The position numbers were made by a program, and so were the translations under genes. From positions 41,250,519 to 41,314,518 of the forward strand of contig CM055096.1 in NCBI GenBank assembly GCA_029204225.1: a DNA stretch of 64,000 nucleotides, written 5' to 3'. Origin of the DNA: Diphasiastrum complanatum. Its lineage: Eukaryota; Streptophyta; Lycopodiopsida; Lycopodiales; Lycopodiaceae. The notes beneath the pieces are model-generated. The model saw only the letters and a program-made list of their open reading frames with translations, ran no database searches and was not told the DNA's origin. Positions 57,565-64,000 of this stretch are shown here, one piece after another (the stretch's first letter is position 1; every line of letters begins with the position of its first letter).

Positions 57565-58716
57565 CTAAATGGAATATTGTTTCCATTTGAATCCTTGAGT
57601 CAACTGACCCTCAACCCCTGGGGTTTGCTTGGGTAATACAGGCTCAGAATCCTCAACGTCATCTGACGTATACTCGGACTCATCATCATCCTCAACGGAA
57701 GCTGTCGTATTCTTGGATGAACTGGCACCAGCCCCGGGAACTGGTTCTGGAGTCTGTAAATGTCTGCTCTGGACTGAGTTCCAGATAGTAGAGAAGAATG
57801 CATCATGCTGGCACTTCCCTCTCAAGGACTCGAGTAACTCATTACGAATCTGAGTAAAACTCAGCTCGTTTATCATAGGCATTCAGCTAAGGGCATCTGC
57901 TACTGTATTGAATTTCCCCCGTCTATATCTGATAGACATATCAAACTCTTGCATCAACTCTACGCAACGAGCTTTCCGACCTCTAAGCTCAGGTTGATTG
58001 CAAAGGTATCTGAGACTTTCATGGTCTGTCAGGACCTCAAAGTTGGCACCATACAAATAATGCCTCCAAGTCTTAAGGGTATGGACTATAGAAAAGAGTT
58101 CCTTTTCATAGGCACTGTACCTAGTCTGAGCTGAGCAGTCGAAACACCTTTTTGAGGTGTTTTAGATGCTCCTTCCTCGTTTTGCTGTAGACGAGGATGT
58201 CATCTAAAAATATGACTACAAATTTACCCAAGTAGAAGGTTTTGCGGACACTGTTCATCAAGGTCATAAAGGTAGCTGGAGCATTTGTGAGCCCAAATGG
58301 TGACCGTGACGAGTCCTAAAAGCTGTTTTCGGGACATCTTCCGATTTTATACGGACTTGATGATATCCCGATCTGAGGTCTATTTTACTGAAAAATTTAG
58401 CCCCGTCGAGTTGATCAAACAACTCGTCTGCCCGAGGCATAGGATATTTATTCTTTATTGTGACTTTATTGAGGGTTCTGTAATCTACGCAAACACGCAT
58501 AGACCCCTCTTTCTTTTTCACCAATAGGACTGGTGAGGCCCATGGTGAACTACTGGTCTGAATTTGGCCTTTCCCAAGATAATCTGTTAACTGCCTAGTT
58601 ATTTCTTCATCCTCTGTTCGGCTGACCCGATACGGAGGTTTAGAAACAGGTGTTGTACCTGGTACTAGGTTTATTACATGATCTACCTTTTTGCTAGGTG
58701 GCAAACCATGTGGCAA
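57565..58716 (-). pseudogene. RT and RNase H (complete gypsy), internally deleted
   Basis: RT opens at 58716 ([20 protein letters not shown]) and proceeds through [40 protein letters not shown] and [20 protein letters not shown]. The segment before [15 protein letters not shown] is shortened by a deletion, which also shifts the frame. [20 protein letters not shown] carries the catalytic Asp pair. The thumb and the first part of RNase H are missing; EKELFSIVHTLKTWRHYLYG, VLTDHESLRYLCNQPEL and YRRGKFNTVADALS follow directly. An acidic spacer (DDDESEYTSDDVEDSEP) precedes integrase. Confidence 0.9.
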
Positions 58717-58733
58717 ATCTTCAGGACGATTAA

Positions 58734-60396
58734 CTAACAGAGCTCTGAACTGCAGACCATAGGGCTGTTGGGAACATCATGCTCCCCATGCAACTGGATC
58801 TCTCGGCCTTTATGTTGAAAGCTGAGGGTGTTCTCCTGATAGTTTCTGTGGAGGGAAGGTCCTAAACTGTAGAGCCAATCTCTCCCGAGAACAATGTCTG
58901 TTCGATCCAGGTGCATTATCTGAAAGTTTATTTCATCTTGGTACCCCTGAATACCAAGATTTAACTTACTTACCATAGTTTCCCATATTTTTTTATCTTC
59001 ACCCTTAGCTAATGAAACTATGTACCTATGCTGACTAGGTACTTCTGGTAGTTTAAGCTTTTTAACCAGGGTGTGGTTGATGAAATTATGGGTTGCCCCA
59101 TCATCAACCATGACTCTTATTGACTGGTTACCAACTTTGCCATGCATACGTACTAGGTCATGCGGCCCAAAGCTGAAGGGTCTCGCTAGCATTGCAGAGG
59201 TCAGCTGGCAACAGTGTTCATGATCTTCATGATACACTTTAATCTCGGAAGTTGCCGAGTCACTGGGGAAACATACAGTCTGAACAAGATGAACTTGTTT
59301 TTTATCTTTCTTATCTTTTTTAGTGAAAGGCCCCTTGGGACATTGTCTGACTGTGTGTCCCTTGCCCATACACACAAAGCACAAACGTTCTTGTTTGGCT
59401 TTCTCAAAATCTTCTGGTTTTAAGGGCTGTATGAGTGAAGGGCGTTTCTGAGGAGCTTCACCTTTAATTTTATCTTCTTTCTTTCTTTTTAAAAATTTCT
59501 TTTTAAATTGAAAGTCTTTCTGAGGAGGATGCTTAGAAAGGGGCTGATGTCTCGCCCTCTTCCTACCCACTGAATCATCATAGATTTGAGCATATCTGAG
59601 AGCTTGCTCAAGGGTAGTAGGCGAGTTTCTCTGGACTTCTACTTTATATTCATTTTTGAGGCCTCGGACAAACCCTTTGATTTTCTAATAATCATCCATA
59701 TTTTTAATTTTTAAAATTGCTTCTCGCTACTGCGAGATATATTGGATTAGGGACTTGTCCATTACTGTTCTTTCCCAGGCTTCCCAGGCTCTATCAAGTT
59801 CATTATCTGGTAGGAATTCTCTTAGGAAAGCTTTCCATGACCGGGGAGTCTGCCCAGTCTCCTGGAGATTTAACCACCACTTATAGGCCATGGGCCCTAA
59901 GGAAAGACTGGCCTCAATTCTTGCAAATGGTCAGGGGTCTGTTTAAGAGCATGAATGTTCTTCCATTTGCTGAGGAAGGTTTGTAGAATATCTGCATTTC
60001 TATCCTTCTCTTCCCCAATAAAAGTAGGAGGCTTTAAATCTGTAAAGACACTGGGGTGAGACCGCAGAGTCTCACCCGAAATTGATGGAAGTGGAGAAGG
60101 GGATAACTGAGAAGTGGAGGGAAGGCTTCCTTTCGCGGAACTCAAAATCAAGCCTTTGAGGCAAACGAGTCATCCACACTGGACTTGAAATTGGCTAATG
60201 CCAACTTCAGTTCATCCACTTCTGTTACCAAGTGGAGAAACTGCTCCTTGGTAACCAATTCGTCGAGTTCTTTGGCGAACTGTTCCTGTTCTTCCATTTC
60301 CATAGGTTCCTTCCCTTTACTGTAAGCCAAGGCTTTTGTTTCAAGTTCGTCGATGCCTCTCTCCGGGGGTTGATCAGGTCCCTGAGGAGTGGTCAT
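58734..60396 (-). pseudogene. Gag and protease (complete gypsy)
   Basis: Gag starts at ATG 60396 (MTTPQGPDQPPERGIDELET) with a coiled-coil region (LVTKEQFLHLVTEVDELKLA). The frame breaks near 60150 and resumes with PTFIGEEKDRNADILQTFLS. After a stop near 59900 the Retrotrans_gag region continues (YKWWLNLQ; SWKAFLREFLPDNELDRAWE). From 59570 a 278-codon frame holds the zinc knuckle CFVCMGKGHTVRQC and the protease (RVMVDDGATHNFINH; DIVLGRDWLYSLGP), with Asp-Asp-Gly at the active-site position where Asp-Ser/Thr-Gly is usual. It ends with a stop at 58734. Confidence 0.9.
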
Positions 60397-60539
60397 TTTC
60401 AGAACTGAAAGAGAGGTACCTTAACTTCTGAAAAAAGTCACAAAGATTAATTTACAACTGTACAAAGAAAGGAAAGAAAACTTAGCTCTTTCTGAGAACT
60501 GTACTTCCACAGAGAGAATCAAGAAAAGCCCTCTCAGCT

Positions 60540-61180
60540 CTTCCTCAACTGCTTTCAGACCTGCTGTCCGGAAAAAATCAGAGATCAGGGTACCAAAAAG
60601 CAAACAAACTTCTGATTTGTCAAGACCCCTTCCCTTGCTATCTGAGGTGTGCTCTTTCTGCTCCAAATTTTCCGATTTAGAACTCAAAATCAGTTGCCAA
60701 ATTCTGGTTTTTTGCCAAGGACCTCCCTCGCTGCCAGGGTAGCGGTCTATCTGTCTCCAAAACTCAGATTTGAAGAGTTGAAACTGTGGGAAAACTTTGA
60801 TTGGATCTTTGAAGACCCTCGCTATCTGCCTTTCAGAACTGTGGCTCCAAAAAATCTGAATTTGGGGCCTAACATTCTTGGGAAATCCTGATTTTGGTTG
60901 TGCTCCCCCCTCGCTGTCAGGCAAGCAGCCTTCCTGCTCGAAATCCTTCCGATTTGAGGCCCACCACTATTCCAAAATGTCAGATTGAATGAGTACCCGC
61001 AGCGCTGGACCTGTACAATCCTTTCTTTCCAGAATCCGCTCAGATCTTAGCAAGTTACTCCTGGAAATCGGAAGTAGATCACTCAAATTGCAGCGATGGA
61101 CCTATGCTACAGCACAGCTTTGATTTACGCTCAGATGGCTCGAAATTCTACTGAAATTTCCAGGTTAGATGGCTGTCTCT
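60540..61180. repeat. Degenerate ~92-bp tandem repeats in the leader
   Basis: The anchor CCCTCGCT (or CCCTTGCT) recurs at 60632, 60725, 60816 and 60908, spacings 93, 91 and 92 bp. Each is followed about 30 bp later by CTCCAAA/CTCGAAA and GATTT/GAATTT. A weaker unit precedes them near 60540 and two weaker ones seem to follow to about 61180. The repeats lie between the PBS and the Gag start. Long ORFs across them are fortuitous. Confidence 0.6.
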
Positions 61181-61280
61181 ACAACGATTTCTCTCTATGC
61201 CTTTCTGAAAATCTCCGAGAATTTTCCTATCCTCTGATAGCTTTTTCTATTCCTGCTACTAAGCTCCCAAAGATTGAGAT

Positions 61281-61293
61281 GGCTCTGATACCA
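61281..61293 (-). other. Primer-binding site of the complete gypsy
   Basis: Minus strand TGGTATCAGAGCC, one base after the LTR end; complementary to the 3' end of initiator tRNA-Met. Confidence 0.95.
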
Positions 61294-61294
61294 G

Positions 61295-61601
61295 TGTAAT
61301 GGTTCCTCACACCACAGTAGGGCAAACACTAACTGATCCACCCAACCTTGCCTACTCCCTGATATAGAGTAAGCCCCTCCTAGCCCAGTGTGAGGACTGC
61401 ATGTCGGGACCCAACGGGGGGCCCTGTCCTGCTGACAGGGTCCCTAGACTGTGTTAGGCCCGCCATGGCTATGGACCGTGCTGGGGCACACTACTCACAC
61501 TGTCTTGCCCTGTTGGTCGTGGACGCTGGACACGACCCTGACTGTGGTATTTGACCTATTTGTGTTCTCTAGGGTTCGGCACTGGTCACGAGCTCGTAAC
61601 A
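61295..61601 (-). repeat. 5' LTR of the complete gypsy element (307 bp)
   Basis: TGTTACGAGCTCGTGACC... to ...GGAACCATTACA on the minus strand. The outer and inner thirds match the 3' LTR closely; the block at about 61356-61401 differs from its counterpart. Flanked on the right by the target duplication TTTAG at 61602-61606. Confidence 0.95.
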
Positions 61602-61606
61602 TTTAG

Positions 61607-62020
61607 CCTCCTTAATCTCTCTTTTTCTTGCTTTCTAGGATTAAGTCTTGCTTATGTGCTACTTTCTAGTTTAGCCTTAGATTACTTGTGGATCCGTTCG
61701 TAACTAGTTCGGTATAATTACGGTCTCGTAACAATCCTTTCCCCTTCAGAGCTGTCTTTGTCCTATAAGACAAAATTTGGATATAACTAACGAAGTATGC
61801 TACCTCTTTCCCAAGTGGCATTCTCAACAGGCTGATCCTCCCACTTAACTAAATATTCCTGATATAGGGTACGACGTGCCTGTATCTCCCTAGAATTAAG
61901 AATACTTTCTGGCTCATGAGGAAGTTGTTGAGAATCCACGGTGTAACTAGAACGTTGTGCCTTACTAGATTATCTGATCTAATTAAAGTCCTTCATAACT
62001 GACTGACATGGAAAATGATG
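61607..62020 (-). mobile_element. Older related gypsy: LTR start and chromodomain end
   Basis: 61740-62020 aligns, on the same strand, with the 56219-56500 part of the complete element (shared CTCTTTCCCAAGTGGCATTC and CTCAACAGGCTGATC), so it is the 3' coding end of a second family member. Its LTR begins at about 61735 (minus TGTTACGAGACCG) and runs to the insertion site at 61602. The complete element therefore sits within the LTR of this relative. Confidence 0.7.
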
Positions 62021-63018
62021 GTCTACTTTGTTTGAATTGGGAAGCTACATTCAAACCTGCACGTAAACGAATTTCTTGACATTACAAGTTTATAGTTGGA
62101 AAAATAATCTATTCCACTTGAAAAAGTAAAAGTAGTTTCTTACTTATTGTGAAAACATGTCTTCCAACCTGAGTTGCAGCGGATCGCGATCCGCTGCAAA
62201 AACCTTTCAGATCGTGCGATCCGGAACGTCAGCGATCCGCGACCCGGATCTCAATTTTTATTTTTTTTTTCTTTTGTGGAAAAAGGAGTAGTGGCCAACT
62301 TTGTTTTTTTTGAGTTTAATACTAACTAAACCGTAATTGAATGGTGGACATGCTTTTCCAATAGATATCAGAAATCAGTTTTGAATGGTGTTCTGATGCC
62401 AATGGTTTGCAGATCTACTGATTCCGTTATCTGTTAGAAAATGATAGAAAGAGTTAGAAGGAGCCTTCCTTAGACTGGTGGGAATTGTATACTTCTTTTG
62501 GAATAGCTGAAACCATCTACTGATGTCCAAATATCTGAAACCATATGAAAATGCAGCCAGTTTTCTTAAACCATCTACTGATGTCCAGATTTCTAATCAA
62601 TGTAGCCTGCAGCCATCTGAAACCAAGCAACAGCTCTGCATAACAATTGCTTTTTTGATATCCTTTCACATGATACCCATATTGGCAACTATACAATTTT
62701 ATTTTTTTTTGCGTTCCGGGAAACCCTAATGGGAAATCCCGGATCACGTTCCGGATTGCAGACTGCAACCTTGCTTCCAACCTACTCGATTAGGGTGTTT
62801 TTTTTTTGTGCTATAGTGCAGCCATCTTTTCATTCCTATCATGAAGAAGTGTCAATCATACATATAACAACAAAGCTTCAATCATGCAAGAATTTTTTGA
62901 ATTATATTTGCCTTGACCATCATGAAACAACTAAAGTAGTTCGGTATCTATCTGAGTTTTACTATACATGGCTACTGAGTGCTGTTTCTAAATGTAAGAA
63001 TGTTCTACTTTGTTGTAG
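62021..63018. other. End of gene B intron 3, with a 26-bp perfect palindrome
   Basis: TTGCAGCGGATCG followed by its exact reverse complement occupies 62174-62199; more GGATC/GATCC motifs follow to about 62250. A second GC-rich patch with TTCCGG/CCGGAT motifs lies at 62713-62757. A duplicated stretch, AAACCATCTACTGATGTCCA, appears at about 62511-62530 and 62569-62588. No coding feature was found. Confidence 0.6.
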
Positions 63019-63107
63019 ATACAATGGCAAGGTTAGCAGCCATGGTTTTCAAATGCTATCTTCTTTTTTTCCACAAGAACAATCGAAGTCGAAAGTATCG
63101 TCAACAG
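63019..63107 (+). CDS. RNFT1-like: Gene B, exon 4
   Basis: 89 bp between TTTGTTGTAG and CAACAG|GTAGTG. The G from exon 3 completes an Asp codon; the exon reads DTMARLAAMVFKCYLLFFHK then NNRSRKYRQQ. This matches the At5g01960 segment between the second hydrophobic pair and the LTLVEY motif. It is separated from exon 3 by 19.1 kb but joins with no residue missing. Confidence 0.95.
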
Positions 63108-63377
63108 GTAGTGGTTGTGCATAGTTAAAAATACTTTTAAACCGTGAAATGTTGAACATTCTAGCATTATTGAAGCACTAGCACACCATAAAGTTTATAA
63201 AGCTTAACGAGCAAAGAAATGTCTATAAAACTACCTATTTATTTGCAATTCATGTAATGGAAATGCATGCGTCAAAAGTATGAATCACATTTCTTACAGT
63301 AAGCTTAGCTATTTTATGAATAAATAGACATTTACATACCTTTTGTTTTTTTTTTGGGGGGGGGGGGGTTGCTACAG
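63108..63377 (+). other. Gene B intron 4 (270 bp)
   Basis: Donor GTAGTGG, acceptor GTTGCTACAG. Contains a poly(T)-(G) run at about 63347-63368 close to the acceptor. Confidence 0.9.
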
Positions 63378-63542
63378 GCCCAAGTTTTGACACTTGTGGA
63401 GTATATTTTGCTTCTTTATCGTGCATTGATACCTGGCCCCGTTTGGTATCGCTTCTTTCTAAATAAAGAGTACGGGAATTTATTTTCATCCTTGACGACA
63501 GGATTGTACCTGACATTCAAGCTAACTTCTGTCTTTGACAAG
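63378..63542 (+). CDS. RNFT1-like: Gene B, exon 5
   Basis: 165 bp from GCCCAAG to GACAAG|GTGTGC, phase 0 at both ends. It encodes [40 protein letters not shown] and [15 protein letters not shown], the most conserved stretch of the family and nearly identical in register to At5g01960. The following exon should encode the linker and the C3HC4 RING finger; neither appears in the remaining 458 bases, so the gene continues outside the window. Confidence 0.95.
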
Positions 63543-64000
63543 GTGTGCTGATTCTTCTTACTTTGTATATTGATAGATCATCCAACTTTATGGTATTGCC
63601 TTGATTAATAGTAACACATGAATGAGTCATATCTTCAGAATTAACTTGGCATTCAAAGTTTCTTTGATACCAGGTTCAAGCCCCCCTTGGAAACCAAGAT
63701 GCATATCTTCAGAATTCAACTGTTAAACAAGTATGCTAAAAGAAGAACTCTATAATGGCCTTGCCTATAGTAGAATGTAGTCTATCAATGCCTTTCCAAG
63801 TATGAAGAAGGATCTAGTCTTAAGGAACTATTCAAATCAGCCTTGTTGACTTCTTGAATTGTATAACCTTTGTCTTTTGCAGTTATGCCATATACACTAC
63901 ATAATCTGACACTAGAGTGGTTGCAAAAGTGCATCTCTACAAGGCAAGACCAATCATAAGTAGCCTACTGGCTGAATTTTGAGAGCAAGTTAAGTAAAAT
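63543..64000 (+). other. Gene B intron 5, incomplete
   Basis: Starts GTGTGCTG. I searched the rest in all plus frames for the expected RING-region sequence and found none. A stretch ending TTTTGCAG near 63880 looks like an acceptor, but the sequence after it does not match the family and soon meets stops. Confidence 0.6.

Larger units (their letters stand above)
55896..61601 (-). mobile_element. Structurally complete Ty3/gypsy chromovirus, 5,706 bp
   Basis: All landmarks are present: 5' LTR 61295-61601, PBS, leader, gag, protease, RT, RNase H, integrase, chromodomain, PPT, 3' LTR 55896-56218, and a 5-bp target duplication TTTAG (55891-55895 and 61602-61606). Coding capacity is broken. There is a frameshift in gag near 60150 and stops near 59900 and 58734. 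A small deletion in RT near 58305 removes the YEFLVMPF-type segment, and a larger deletion near 58145 fuses the RT palm to the middle of RNase H. A frameshift in integrase lies near 56790. At 5.7 kb it is about right for a chromovirus missing a few hundred bases. It is inserted antisense to gene B. Confidence 0.95.
43893..63018 (+). other. Gene B intron 3, 19.1 kb
   Basis: The donor GTAAAAC at 43893 and the acceptor TTTGTTGTAG at 63018 flank exons that join in frame with no missing conserved residues. Inside are copia, gypsy and LINE insertions in both orientations, including one complete gypsy element. The first ~650 bp (43893-44560) and the last ~1 kb (62021-63018) are without recognised elements and probably represent original intron sequence. 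Confidence 0.9.

Noticed and set aside
63880-63960. Possible exon 6 of gene B after TTTTGCAG
   Set aside because: The translation does not match the expected RING-proximal sequence and meets a stop soon.

Overview
The window looks like nuclear DNA of a land plant with a large, repeat-rich genome. Two protein-coding host genes are recognisable and both have plant homologues: a coiled-coil protein of the At5g41620 type and an RNFT1-like RING E3 ligase of the At5g01960 type. Almost everything else is transposon debris: Ty3/gypsy, Ty1/copia, LINE, MITE and foldback sequence. The host introns are 7-19 kb long and packed with retroelements, which suits a gymnosperm or fern better than a compact angiosperm. 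That lineage call is an inference; the sequence alone does not settle it. I saw no bacterial, organellar or CRISPR features. Layout, left to right. 1-3.4 kb: decayed Ty3/gypsy (minus), with a MITE-like unit and a foldback palindrome inside it. 3.8-17.2 kb: host gene A (minus), two coding exons separated by an 11.3-kb intron that holds a LINE fragment and a gag-protease-only LTR element. 17.8-18.05 kb: GC-rich nested palindromes upstream of gene A. 18-34 kb: a mosaic of Ty3/gypsy and Ty1/copia fragments on both strands, with direct repeats at 24.7 and 30.7 kb and a copia LTR plus primer-binding site at 32.4-33.0 kb. From 34.8 kb to beyond the right edge: host gene B (plus), five exons visible. 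Its intron 2 (7.4 kb) holds copia, gypsy and three LINE 3' ends. Its intron 3 (19.1 kb) holds at least seven insertions. Among them is a Ty3/gypsy chromovirus at 55,896-61,601 that is structurally complete, with both LTRs, a PBS, a PPT and a 5-bp target duplication, but whose reading frames are broken. The host exons were joined by matching reading phase, GT/AG borders and family similarity. Gene A joins 16,795-17,211 to 3,793-5,499 (about 707 aa). Gene B joins 34,835-35,396, 36,291-36,367, 43,724-43,892, 63,019-63,107 and 63,378-63,542 (354 codons so far; the RING finger should lie just past the window). Automated ORF calling would miss both structures because exons are separated by up to 19 kb of retroelements. 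The observations most worth following are these. First, a stem-loop next to a (CT)n tail recurs at five LINE 3' ends with compensatory base changes, and LINE copies are chained onto one another's CT tails. Second, an LTR element carries Gag and protease but no reverse transcriptase, and has repeated small hairpins in its leader. Third, a LINE ORF1 encodes its N-terminal repeat with a tandem array of palindromes. I did not find a wholly new multi-gene system. Nearly all transposon reading frames here carry stops or frameshifts.
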